A stretch of DNA of 64,000 bases from Chalara sp. BL73 (lineage: Eukaryota > Ascomycota > Leotiomycetes > Helotiales), in the NCBI GenBank assembly GCA_918026815.1, contig CAKJVC010000012.1, forward strand, positions 2,852,001-2,916,000, in the 5' to 3' direction. This document shows, one piece after another, positions 48,344 to 60,118 of the stretch (the stretch's first letter is position 1; each line of letters starts with the position of its first letter). A program made the translations under genes and the position numbers. The notes under the pieces were generated by a model that did no database searches, was not told the origin of the DNA, and saw only the letters and a list, made by a program, of their open reading frames with translations.

Positions 48344-49807
48344 GCTCGTTGTCAAGACTTCGTCCTGTAATTATTGAGAGAGTAGAGAGAAATGAAGGGA
48401 TCAGAGGAGACGAGGGAATAAAAGAGGTCGAAGGTGATGTTGTCAAGATCAGAAGTTCAGGCTTTGAGGCTGTGCTGAGGTTTGTGGTCGCGGGGCAGTT
48501 CAGCCTTTTCTTGGCGTCGGGTTGGCTCTTTAGCGACTTCTCTATTTTCAGCTCGGCAGGGGAACGTAGTATCACAGCCCATGGCTGATGCTATGCTAAA
48601 TAATGTGGCAACTTCTCGCTGTTTCTTGATAAAACAGTGTCGTATGAAACCATTGAGCAACTGTCTCCATATCAATCCCCTTGGGTCATGATTCACAGAA
48701 GAGACCAACACAATAAAGAATCGGCATCAGAAGTCACTATATTCCTTTCAGAAATATAATTTTGTAGATGGTGCACCACAATATCTCGTGCTCATCAAGA
48801 CAGGCTAATCAAACACCCCTACCAGCACCTTAAACACCCAATATCCTGTACTTGATACTCATGTGCATGAACCAGATACAAACAAATCGCTACGCCTTAC
48901 ACGCTCCAAGTGCATGCCATTTAATTGGTGGTTGTGGATGGCCGTTCTCGAGTTCACATCAAAGATATACATGTCATAACAATTCTAGGACTAAAAATGG
49001 AATTGAAGAAGCAGATTTTGAAAATAATACTAAAGGTGGCTGTTTCACTTACCAAACATTCTTTGTGGCATGCTTGCTTACAAAAGCTCCTTGCCGTGTC
49101 GGAATAGTCCGAGATAAAAGATCTTGAATGTTTAATCCGAGATATATTTTCAAGCTACTTTGTCAAGCTTCAAAAATGTGTCGATATTTCTGTTTCGGGT
49201 TTGGGAGATGAATAGCCCGCTATACCTTGAGAGCACACATGTGAATATCAGCAAATCTCGGATTGAGAGTTTTTAGGAATCCTTTATTTATCTAGATATC
49301 TCGCAGACGAAGCCTATACACCTCTTCGAAAGAGCCTTTCTTGTGTAGTATGACGTATAGAGAGCCTTCAGGTACTGGAGGATTGATACCCTACCTTACA
49401 ATATCACGAATACTATATATATACAGTTCGACTGAATAGGGGGTGGCGAGGATTAAGCGAGTCATTAACCATTTGGGCTTGCTATCGATTGCTAGGTTTA
49501 CCAAAAATCATTGACACAAGATCGTTGATTAAAACATATATCGGGACATTATTCTTTGCTACGAGCATACAGGTCGCTGAGATCAATATGCAAACCGGCA
49601 CCTCCACCGCCTGCAATCCGCTTCCCCTATGTAACTTCTGCTGCATCAGCCATGAATTATATACAAACCACCAAGGAAACGCTAAACCAGAGCATGAGAG
49701 CAAAGAACCGCAAAAGTATTCGAGAATCTTAAATGCTTCGCTATGCGTATCCTACACAAAACAAAGTCTCTGCTTCTACAATATCACCCCCATGTTGCCG
49801 CCATTTT
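48344..49807. other. Intergenic region
   Basis: About 1.5 kb between two minus-strand genes: promoter of the WW gene and 3' region of SLA1. Open frames such as 48852-49127 and 49489-49914 have no recognisable domain. Nothing else seen. Confidence 0.5.
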
Positions 49808-52800
49808 TTAAAACCCGAAAGGATTTTGTGGAGCTGTGGCAAGTTAGCAATTGGTCTAGAGAGAAAGATGGGCACACTTACTCGCTTGCGAGAGATTCGC
49901 TCTCCTTCCTGTAGGTTGAGGCATAAGCTTTTTCGCATCGTTTGAAACTCCAAATCTAACTGGTGGCGGTGGTCCAGTTTTCTGCGGAATCAATGGCTGG
50001 GCGGCCTGTTGCTGTGGAATGGGGGGAACTGGTGGTGGGTTGAAGCTTGAAAAGTTATTTTGATTCTGTATCCCGGTGGGTGTAGGCTGTAGAGGTGGAG
50101 GCAGGAAAGCATTTACACCAGTGGGCTGTGGGAATTGTTGCGGTGCAGGTCCAAACGAACTTTGAAATCCTGTAGGCTGTTGTTGAAGAGGTTGGAATTG
50201 TTGTGGCCGCGGATCAGCGAAAGGACCTCCTCCGTTCATGAACTGCTGTTGCTGTATACCCGTTTGCATTGGATACTGAAACCCAGTCTGTTGCGGCTGA
50301 CCCGCCTGAGCTATACCATTAAACTGCTGGAAGCCAGTTGGTTGAGGCATCATTCCTATATTTTGCGGACTTTGCTGGCCATTGAAGCCAGCAAATTGCT
50401 GACGCATTCTTATCTCATCCAAGCTTTGACCAGGAGGAGCTATCTGTTGAAAGCTGGAAGTTGGCATGCCTGTAATTTGAGGCTGTAAAGGTGGTAGAGC
50501 GAAGCTACTACTCTGATTGACTTGCGGAGCTGACAATGGCCGAGTCGGAGGAGCAGGGATCATTAAGCCTTGATTCTGAGATTGTAACTGTTGTGGAGGC
50601 GTTGGCCTTTGACGAGCGATGTTTTGTGGTAAAGTGACCGGGGTGAACTGGCTCGGTGCCACATTCTGCTGCTGCTGTGGCAGGCCGGTTTGCTGTCCTC
50701 CGATGCCTTGGAAGAATGATGGGGTCACCTGTGGTGGTTGGGGTTGAGCCTGTGGTGCGGGTGTTTGTACTTGAGGTTGAGTTTGCTGAGCTTGGAATTG
50801 CGGTTGTGGTGCTGGAGCTGCTGGCTGTGTTTTTGTTGGCTCGAGGGGCTGCGAGAGTAGTGAGAGCTCTTGCATTGAGCCTGTTAGGGTGGGCGCTTGA
50901 GGTGTCGGAGTTGAAGCTGGGGCTGTGGTTGGAGTCGGTTGAGCTGCCTGGGAAGTTGGTACCTGCTCCTGTTTCGAAGGCTTCACATCCCATGCATCGT
51001 CATCAAAGCCACTTCTAGCAGGATCCTTTTTTGCTGGGGCAGGCGCGGATGCCAGAGGCGTAGGAATACCTTCCGATCGTGCTGACTTTGGCTCTTGCGA
51101 GAACGCCTTAGGATCCACAACATCGTTTGTCTGCACAGCAGGAGCTGGCCGGCCCTTCCTCGTATTGTTTCGTAAAGTGCCACCTGGCCCAGAAAAGAGG
51201 CCTCCTGAGGACTCTCCATCTGGAGACAGAACATCTTCTCCACCGAAACTTACATTTCGCTTACCTCCAGGACGACCAAATTTCTTGTCGAGAAATCTCA
51301 TGATTTTGATGATATCGCCTTCACGTATTCCAAGTGTGCGAAGAACAGTAGCATCGACGTCAGACAGCACACTTTCATCCATGGAATCTCTGTGAAACGT
51401 CTGGGCATAACGCTCACAAAGGCCCACTGCGACATCGCAAGATAAGAAGAATGAAAACCAATCATATTCTGGTTTTTTCTCAATGGTGGCACCAGCGCTA
51501 GTATTGGAAGAATCTTCTTTGGAAGGTTCTCTTCGTGATCGTTGCTTTTTGATATCTGAAAGAGGCTTATCTTCATCAAGAGAGACTCCCGTGACCCTCT
51601 CCACATACTCAAGATCCTCGACGGACATCTTGGCCACAGGAACTGCGATCTTCACTCCATTCAATTTGTGTAGGTTTATTTTGCCGTCTTTGAGACCTAA
51701 AAATTGGGCTTCAACGCTAAAAGTTTTCGACCGGTCGCTCCATTGACGAATCTTAGTCGAGTCGGGCTCTATTTTATGATCAGCAGTCTTCATGGACAAA
51801 GTGAGAGAGATCCACAACTTACTTGACTTCGGCTGTCGAGATTGGCCATCACCCCGTCCGTTCGTTTGCCTACTTCTCTGTTGACCATGATTGTTATTAT
51901 TGTTTTGAGCCGATAAACTGCTACCCCTTTCGGGAAGGCGAACTCCAGGGCCTACCTCTGACCCTCTGGCATCATCATCTCTCCGCGCTACCTTCAGGGA
52001 TTCCTTTGCGAGTCGTTCTTCTTCCAGCCTGTTCTGCTCAATTGTTGATTTTCCGGCGTTGATTCCTGATGTTGAGCTCGGTGTTTGAACCGCCCCAGTA
52101 ACTTCCACATAACTACTAGGTACCACACCTTCCTTTCCATTCTTCACCCTGCGGACTTGCCACCACTCCTCGCTTTTCGTATCATCAAGAATAATAACCT
52201 CATCCCCAACTGCCACGGTAACTTCATCATCACCCTGAGCCATAAACTCATATAACATTTGACCTTTCTTCTGTTCTCCTCCAGTTAGGCTCATCTGAAG
52301 CAGCCCCTCCGCCCTGACTGCACCTGCAAGCTCCCCTAGAGCGCTAACGATTTCTTGAGCTGTGTCTTTTGCTCCTGCGTGAAGATCGAGGCTTTTACTA
52401 GGTCTTACTAGTTCTATGAACACATGTTTGCCTTCGATAGAATAATGTGTCATTTTTTCCGCTGTCCATTTTTGCTCTGGACCATCTCGGGCCTTCGCAG
52501 GTGCAAGCAGAATCACGCCTGTTGCAAGATTCACCCCCAAAGTTGTTGGCATTTTCTTCCGCTTGCCCATTACTGAAACCATTTCATTAATATTGTACAT
52601 GTGAAATCCACCTGGCGATTGAATTGGCGGGTAATCATCATCATCATCGTCTCTATGCGAGGTTCGGCTGTACGGTTGAGAAGTCGGTGTTTCACGTGGA
52701 GAGGCTGGTGACAGTTGGCCGCGGGATTGGGGCTCAGGAGCTCTAGCTGGTAATGGCGGTAGTGTTGGGCGGGCAGGAAGTGAAGGTGTAGGAGCTTCGT

Positions 52801-53497
52801 CCTCATCAGATGCTTCGGGGGTATATTGAGGGGCGGAGGCTCTCTTGTTTGTCATGATTCCTGCTATTGCCGCTGCGGGATTACGTACAGGGCTCGCAGG
52901 CTCTGGCACATCAGGTTCCTCTTCTGGCTGAGCTGGACGCCTTGGAAGGGATGGTGGAGCTGGTCCTGAGGGTGCAATCTCATCTTCGGCTTCTATGTAG
53001 TTTGCTGGTGCAAAACCGAAATCTCCATCTACACCAACCAAGGTCCATTCTGGGTCTGAAGTATCAAAAACTTCCAGTTTCGCATTTTCGGTGAAAGACA
53101 CCTCCTCATCAGTCTGTCTTGTGTAATCGAATAGAGCACGGGCATGGTGTAGCGGTTGGACCTGGTATAAAATGTCAGCATATAACGTCCTCCTCAATTT
53201 CATTTCCCATGACTGGGAGGAGGATGGGCATAGTAGCGCAGGCTCTGATATACGAATGCGCGACTATAGCCAGACAACATATTTACTCAAAATGCATACC
53301 TCCTCGACGTAGTTGTTTGGTATCAGCCCAACAGGCTCGTCGTCATCGGCGTCAGACGCCTTCTTCTTTGCCTTCCACCAGTCATCCTCTTGACTCTTCT
53401 CTAGCACATACAGCAGATCTCCATCTGTGATCGCGAGCTCTGATTCCCCTTGCGGCACATAATCGTAAATGGCCTTGTATACCCCAAGGAACCCCAT
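49808..53497 (-). CDS. SLA1: Endocytic adaptor Sla1
   Basis: Links cargo, clathrin and actin assembly at endocytic patches. Four exons (53497-53300, 53161-51823, 51768-49882, 49833-49808) give 1,149 residues. Two N-terminal SH3 domains (YKAIYDYVPQGESELAITDG; HARALFDYTRQTDEEVSFTE) and a third (LYEFMAQGDDEVTVAVGDEV) precede SHD1 (RSKTFSVEAQFLGLKDGKIN), the NPFxD-binding domain, and SHD2, a SAM-like fold (DWFSFFLSCDVAVGL). The C-terminal third carries many QxTG repeats (PQPTGFQQFNG, QQTGFQYPMQTG), the Ark1/Prk1 kinase phosphosites of yeast Sla1. The last exon of 26 bp codes TPQNPFGF, ending in an NPF. The 54-bp intron at 51769-51822 is stop-free and keeps frame; splicing restores the conserved KSKPDSTKIRQWSD. 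Identity is certain. Confidence 0.95.
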
Positions 53498-56400
53498 TCT
53501 CAAAACTTAGTCCGAGGTAGCCAGCCGCCTTTATTATCAATTGATCCCAGGGTTCTCCTGTCCTGTGAACCGCTGTCAGGATTGCTCCATGCAAAATTTT
53601 GGTCGTCTTCAAGATATTGTAGTGGTTCCCGCGGGCTGACGTCGACGGGGCTGTGATATTTTCGGTACCGTCGGGAGAAGGGTATTGTCTTCGTCAGAAG
53701 CTGAAGTACTGACTCATCTATCTGCGCCAGCGATTAATATTATGCTGTAACCGCAAGTCTATGGATAACACTGTCGTTGCAATGATAATTTGATTACTTG
53801 AAGCCCGACTCCTGGCTTCTGAAAAGTGGGTGCATCTCGGTTGCCGTAATATGGAGACTTATGAATAAACCCTGTTTTCAACGGTCGCTTCATGCTGTCG
53901 TCAACGTGATAGTACCACTTTAGTTCTAAACCAGAAATACCTCGCATTCTGAAAATACACTACAGAGCCTTCGCCTCACGTACTTCTATGATCAGATATA
54001 TATGGAATCTCCGAGTCTAAAGAGCTTTCTGAAGGTGTTGAAAAGATAAAATTGCCTAAGTACTAATCCGTGCATGGGGCTCACACGTTGGCTGTATCAC
54101 ATTTAGAATCATTTTTTATTATGTTTGTTTAGTGTTTATTTCTTGATCAATTTGGTCTTCATATCACGTTGATTTATTTGAACTTCCCCTACAGCATTGT
54201 GTAAATCTGTCTTTAGACTATGTTTTGGTTACATGCCTAACACTCATGCTGTTTGATTGGGAAAAACGGTTACAATCCAAAGTATTCGATTTGTGTAACT
54301 GTGGTCCTATGGATGTATGTTATACTTGAGGTTCTGTGGAAGAATGACATGGGTTCTTCATTGTGCTGTAAAGTCTCTGCCTACCATTGTGCAGATTGTT
54401 TGACAGTCTCACGGTTATAGAGTTTTGGATATTGACTATATGCATAATCAGCCCTCGGTGAAGGGCGTGTGAAGTGGATACACATCCTTGTTGTCCATAT
54501 TATAGAGGCACTTTGAAGTAAAGCGAGACTTGCGTCGAGCCTTCTATCAAGAAGTAGTTTACGATGGCCTTGACTACTCTAGTAGAGGCGCGAGAAGCTC
54601 TCAATCAGACGGCATAGTTAAGGAGAACCCCGTCTGTTGTTTGGCCAAGACATACGATTTTCTAATGCTCAACCTGTAATCGATACACAGAGAATATCTA
54701 AATCCAGTCAGGGTTTACCTGTCATAACTCTTCCTGTGGTTATTCGAGTATGGCTTCTGGCACGTTTCCTTAGCCATCTATTTCAATATTAGGCAAGATC
54801 TACGGCGACTTGATTGCTATTGCAGATGGCCACTTGAATTCCCTGAATTTCGCGGCAATATACTGAACTTTATTGTCCAGAAACCTTGAATATTCTGATA
54901 ACAGCACTCTTCGCTAAAGCCGCCCATAAGTGAACGCTCGACTCTTTCCCCAATGTCCTTCTCGTATATCCACTAGTGTCTTTTTTCTCAATCCCTGAGG
55001 CGATTCTTGCACGAACTATCCTATACTGATCAAGACAATGGACAAGTTAGGAACGCAAAGCAGTCTATTTAATTTTTAGATGAGCTTTTAGAGATTTGCG
55101 CAACTGCTGACTTAGAAGTTCTCTTGAAGCATTCGCTCTTGGACTTCACGGATTTGCATTCGTGGGTGTGCTCTCAATTGGGTGACTTTATCACCTATGC
55201 GCCACCCGCACTTATGCCCCTAAGAATCTCTCCTTTGGAGTAACATATCCGACATTTAATCTTCAACGCGTCCAACTATCAGACACAATCCAAATATCTT
55301 TGTAAGCTCGAGGTGGGCTCCTACAATTCAACACTGATTTTTCATTGCATAGGGTTGAATGGACTATGGTCCGCTCTCACCAACAAACTGGAGCCAAATT
55401 ATACCGACAAGGGAGTTTGGTGGCCGAAGAACCCAACAGTACCTATGAATACGATCTGAAGACAGCAATGGTTTCATACAGAGCACCTGTCTCAGGATTG
55501 ATGTGGGTCAACAGGTCGTATAGGGATTTTGATATACTGTTTGAGTGTCTCGTCAGTGGCGATAGCGCATCGCATGTGATGTAAGAAGGTCAAATCTCCC
55601 AAATAGGGTAAGAAGCCGCGGTGTAGGTGCATGGAATCTTAGATCCGTCATATCTCATGATTCGATATATTTATTCTCGTGCCATCGACACAATAACAGA
55701 ATTGATATGCATTACATATGTCATACCAACCATGTGTCCAGGCGGTAACTTCGATTCTAAGACGCGAGATAATCGAAAGTCCCATGACGGAATCCTTCCA
55801 GAGATTATGGCCACAAGGGACGCGGAAGATTGCCATGACAGCCATGAAGGATGGCCATATGACCAGGGCCAGGAGGAATATGCATACTATAAATCACACC
55901 TTACGAGATCTCACAAGTATTGCAGATGGAGCTTCCTTCATATCACGTACTTCTTAGCCTGATCTACTTTTTCCTCTGGCTGGTCTCCGCATCAAAACCA
56001 TATCTTGCTTGTGCGATTCTTCATCCAACTTGCTTCTTAGTCCGAGCCTCCAGTTTTATGGCCTCCTTTAGGAAATTTCAAGGCATCAATGGAGATAGAT
56101 TCGACAGCATTTTCGGTTGCCAACAGTAGCCAGAGCTCAGCCCTTACAAGATTCTTTCCGAATCACAATTCCATGAATTCATATAATAATATTCTCTAAA
56201 TGTGTTGATTCCAAACAAGGGTATTTCAGAGCTGAGACCGTCATATCATACTGAGAGCTACTGTCAATGAACCGACATCAGAGCCTCCTCAACCACGCCA
56301 TTCACTCTCAAGCTACGATAGCGAACCCAACATTCCTATATTAGTCATACCAATATCAACCCCCTTCCCAAAAAACCCCCAGCTACAACAAGAAAAAGAG

Positions 56401-56867
56401 CAAAACTTCAGGACCCCTCGAGGGGTCTGAAGGAAACCAGACGAACTGAGTTTATTTGCTTGTCGATAATCCGATGCGTCGCTGTAACCGAGCTGGCGAG
56501 ATTCGAGGACCAGAGTTCATATCCCCAACCACAGTTTGACCTGAACCTTTTCGGGGCCGCCTGCTGTGTTTGTTGCGTTTTGTTTGCTTAAATGGATAGA
56601 TATATAGTTTAGCAAGTTGTTTTCGGAATCGTTGTTTTTGATTGGCCAGCCTTGTGATTTTGCCTGGCGTACAATATTCACTTAAATGGCAAGGAGATTG
56701 CGTTATTCGGAGCATCCTCGTTAGCGTAGGACAGGCGCTGTAGAAAACCATTCGCTAAAGGTTTCATGAAAGGCTATCCTCTGGATATATTATACCAATT
56801 TCAGAAAGTCAGATAAGCTTGTTCACATCCCATCTTTAAACCCATAGGCTGTTTCCTTGCCACAACA
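53498..56867. other. Gene-poor 3.4-kb region
   Basis: No intact gene recognised. The proximal part should be the SLA1 promoter. Around 55200-55584 a spliced frame looks mildly coding (see findings). Frames at 55627-56130 and 56452-56751 have no domain. No terminal repeats or transposase motifs were seen by eye. Confidence 0.45.
55205..55584 (+). pseudogene. Possible gene fragment of unknown family
   Basis: The stretch reads ATRTYAPKNLSFGVTYPTFN up to about 55300, then a GTAAGC...CATAG intron-like segment, then LVEWTMVRSHQQTGAKLYRQ and onward to a TAA at 55584. No start codon or continuing upstream exon was found, so it would be a fragment or an unrecognised small gene. No function is suggested. 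Confidence 0.25.
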
Positions 56868-58587
56868 TCACCACTTCCTCCGCATTCTAACCCTGACTTG
56901 CTCCTTCGGGCTCGCACTCCCTGTTCCGTTGTATCTCTTGCGAGGCACCAACCATTGTCCAGTAATCGGCATAAACTCCCAGCTCACCAACAAGCCCGCC
57001 ACAAAAGTAATAACCTCCCTCTCCGCAAAGTACCTTCCCTTACAAATCGTATGTCCGCCTCCAAACGCATTCAGATGCCGCACAGCGGCCTCCTTACCTC
57101 TTTCCCCGTCAACGAGAAACCTCTCTGGGTCAAATTTCTTCGGCTCGGACCAGACCCTCGGATCCATTTGCATCGTCGCATGTGGGATAACGAGGAATGA
57201 GCCGGCGGGAATATGATATGATTGCGGGCGCGGCTTGCTGAACAAAACAGCATCTTCGGGACTCTCAGTCAGCGTGAGTGGCTGAAGGACTTTTTTGTAG
57301 GACGTCCCTGCTGTGTATACCCTTAGCGTCTCAAAGAACGTCGCTTTAAACAGCTGACACGACCTTAATCCTTCCAGGTCGATGCTTAGTTTCCCATCCT
57401 GAGAAAGAGAAGCAAAAGGGTTGATTTCGTCGAGGATAGAGGACAATAGTGGGGGTGAAGAAATGATGCTGTACAGCATCCAGAAAATTATCTTGTTCGC
57501 GTTGATCATGAGAGCCCAGTAGAGGGCTACGGAGCTCACGGTTGTGAATTCCTCAGAGGAATGGATATTTTGCAGGGTTTGAATGCGTACTTTCATCGTC
57601 TCAGACACGTCAGAGAGGTCTTGCCACTTGTACTCCAAGTCCTCATTATTCAAGTAAGCTCTCATGGCCTTGTTCCATTCTGCAAAAGCGGCATTTAGAC
57701 GCGTGCGTGCTGATAACGCTTTGGCAAGACCGGGTGTGAGGTGCGGGATGCCTGTGAGAAGAGCGTTGAAGCCGGAATCAAACTCAAAAAGATCAGGCAG
57801 GACGTGGGGGTTGTTCTCTAGAAAAGCTTTTCCCGTCATGACCTCACCGGCAAGATCGCCGACGAAGTTCATGGTTAGCTCGAAGAGCTCAACTTCTACC
57901 TCGTCCCCGCGGATTTCCGCCTGTGCAGCACTTTCCCAAAGATGCTGCTTCTCTGGTGAATGCGAGACGGAAAGAAGGGACGGAGTCTTCTCCTCCACAA
58001 GCTGGACGAGCTTGTTAGCAGCGATCGAAAGGAAAGGCTCTCTCATGAGGGTATTTAGTGTGCGATGCAGGGTACGGAAGTCCTCAGGAGGAAATGCCTT
58101 CGCGGCGCCACCATCCCCGAAGTACTTGTCGTGGAGCCAGAAAAGGAACTCGTCGCCTGAGAGCACGTTTGGACGTTGAAGGAAGAATTCCTTTGCGAGA
58201 GATGGCATCAGAACCATGTAGTGCTGGGAACCAAGCATGGTGAGGCCGAAGATGCCATCTTTTGTTTTCTTTCTGCAGAGTCCGTTAGTAGATGATGATT
58301 TATGCTCGAGGGTTTCCTTGTCGGGAGACAAACCGTCCTCGGGTAAGCAGGTCATCAAAAGACCAGCCAAATTCTGGGCCGTGCCCCAGATATGGGATCC
58401 AGTAAGGTAATATTGGGATTGGTTTACTCGGAGCATCGATCTCATTCTCATGTTTCCATTTGAGATATCCGCTTTTGAGTCTTGTGTATAGAAGAATTAT
58501 AGAACAAGCCGTGAATGCGGTGAGGTATGGCGCATTTTTAGCCTGTGTAAGAAGGTCATGAAAGATATCCGTCAGTGTTGCTGGCAT
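56868..58587 (-). CDS. Cytochrome P450 with non-canonical I helix (CYP7/CYP8-like)
   Basis: Two exons (58587-58334 and 58272-56868; intron with GTTTGT donor and a perfect TACTAAC branch) give 552 residues. An N-terminal membrane anchor (LTAFTACSIILLY) and a Pro-rich hinge (IPILPYWIPYLGHG) place it on the ER. The K-helix motif is FFETLR, the PERF-type motif is KKFDPERFL, and the heme loop FGGGHTICKGRYFAEREV carries the cysteine ligand near residue 490. The I helix reads ALYWALMINANKIIFWML and lacks the usual acidic-Thr pair that activates oxygen. It resembles the CYP7/CYP8 group (sterol 7-alpha-hydroxylase, prostacyclin synthase). Substrate is unknown. No biosynthetic cluster surrounds it. Confidence 0.9.
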
Positions 58588-59505
58588 CGCGATGTCGAAT
58601 TTTGTCCGTTCATCAAAGCATATCTGTCGTTTTGGAGATTGAAGAGAAAGTAAAAAGGAGAAGGAAAAAATAAAACGGAATTGAGGTTATATGTTCCACG
58701 ACATTCACGGGTATATTGTCGTCGTGCAGATCACGTGAAGGGCTTGCGCCATAAATGCTAATTGCCAAAATGCATGTAGATTTGCTCCTTCCTAAGAACA
58801 CCTTGTAAATGAGACGCAATTCTAGTTAGTCAGCAACCTGCATCTACTTAAGAGAACATGCTTTGCCAATGATCGGCAAGATTGAATGTTCATTATGTTA
58901 GTATTTCCATAAGCTATCTTTAAATGCCACCTGCACTCGCTAATGTGGCCTATGCTTTGCTAACTGCCCGAATGAATAAAGAACGTCAACATCCCATCAG
59001 AAATACTTGGAATTGTAACTAGGCTTGCCCTCAAAAAGCAATCGCTTGGGTTCTCCAATTTGAGACATTTAATCATCGTGGTTGTACTAAAATTTGCTTT
59101 CACGCAAAGCATGTCTTGGTTATTGCCTTAATATAAATATCTTTATAGAATAAATTTCACTCACATCTCGCCAAGTGTTTCCACTTAATTATGACCAACT
59201 GATGCTTTCTTGTTAAACGCTAATTACATTTATTGCAGGTTGTTGAAGGGAAAAAGTATTTGAAGGGGATTTGATCAAGCCTTTTAGTATCTCACACCCG
59301 CATTGAAAAGATAGTCGAGATCATATGGTTGACCAAAGGATATAATTGATGATTATCATCTTCGTAACTAATGTATTGACTTCCTGGTAACGTAGACCAC
59401 AACGCCAAACCCGAATTCCGTTCCCTGAGAAACACATTACCGTTTATACACTATAGCTATACTTTAACAGCAGGGATACCTCCGCCAGCTGAATCATACA
59501 CTTTC
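58588..59505. other. Intergenic region
   Basis: AT-rich stretch with the P450 promoter and the 3' region of the PLAC8 gene. No gene recognised. Confidence 0.5.
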
Positions 59506-60118
59506 CTACTTCATGGATGCATGCATAACTGGCTGCTGGTTATACACAGGATACTGCTCTCCTTGGGTCAACGCCAATTGGGGTTGTGTTGGGTGTCCTT
59601 GGCCATAAGGCACACCATTAGTGCTATGCACACCGTTGGTTTGGTCGGAAACTTTCTGGTCGGCAACCATTCCAGGATGGGACTGATATCCTTGAGGCGG
59701 GAGGTTTTTGCCTTGTGACAGAGCTACGTAGTCAAGCTCTTTGGAAGTTTGGACCAATTCGCAGCACGAGCAGCAGAATGATGCACAGCACGCGCCACAG
59801 CCTGAACCCTCGAGGTCTATCACCAGTTAGTTTGGAAATCGGTGTTACCTGGAAAACATATCGACACTTACTCATCCTCTGTTGCATATCTCTTCTAGTA
59901 AGGCACTGAAGAATCCATCCCCAGCCACCTACTGCTAAGAGTCCACAATAAGCTGCGCACCAGCCGTTGCACGTGTCATATCCCTGGTCTGTCCCATGCT
60001 CAGCGCGGTAATGGTTCCGCCCGTAAACGAGGCAGGGACAGCACCAAGCCTTGAAGCAAAGTGGGACTGGGGTGCAGCATCCAAAGAGCGAGCTATTGTA
60101 CTTCCGAGTTCCAGACAT
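59506..60118 (-). CDS. PLAC8-family cysteine-rich membrane protein
   Basis: Two exons (60118-59872 and 59816-59506) give 185 residues. The PLAC8 signature is clear: SLFGCCTPVPLCFKAWCCPC, then CAAYCGLLAVGGWGWILQCL, with RRDMQQRMNLEGSGCGACCA formed across the splice and SFCCSCCELVQTSKELDY. The Pro/Gln/Gly-rich tail (about 75 residues) is probably cytosolic. Family members include plant FCR/cadmium-resistance proteins and fungal proteins proposed to affect metal or calcium transport; function here is inferred only at family level. It diverges from the second LtrA gene across 1.76 kb. Confidence 0.92.

Noticed and set aside
49489..49914. 141-codon plus-strand frame overlapping the SLA1 3' end
   Set aside because: No recognisable family and it overlaps the well-supported last exons of SLA1 in antisense.
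56868..58587. Secondary-metabolite cluster built on the P450, the MFS transporter and the questin-oxidase-like gene
   Set aside because: These genes are tens of kilobases apart with housekeeping genes between them, and no polyketide synthase, peptide synthetase, terpene cyclase or pathway regulator is present.
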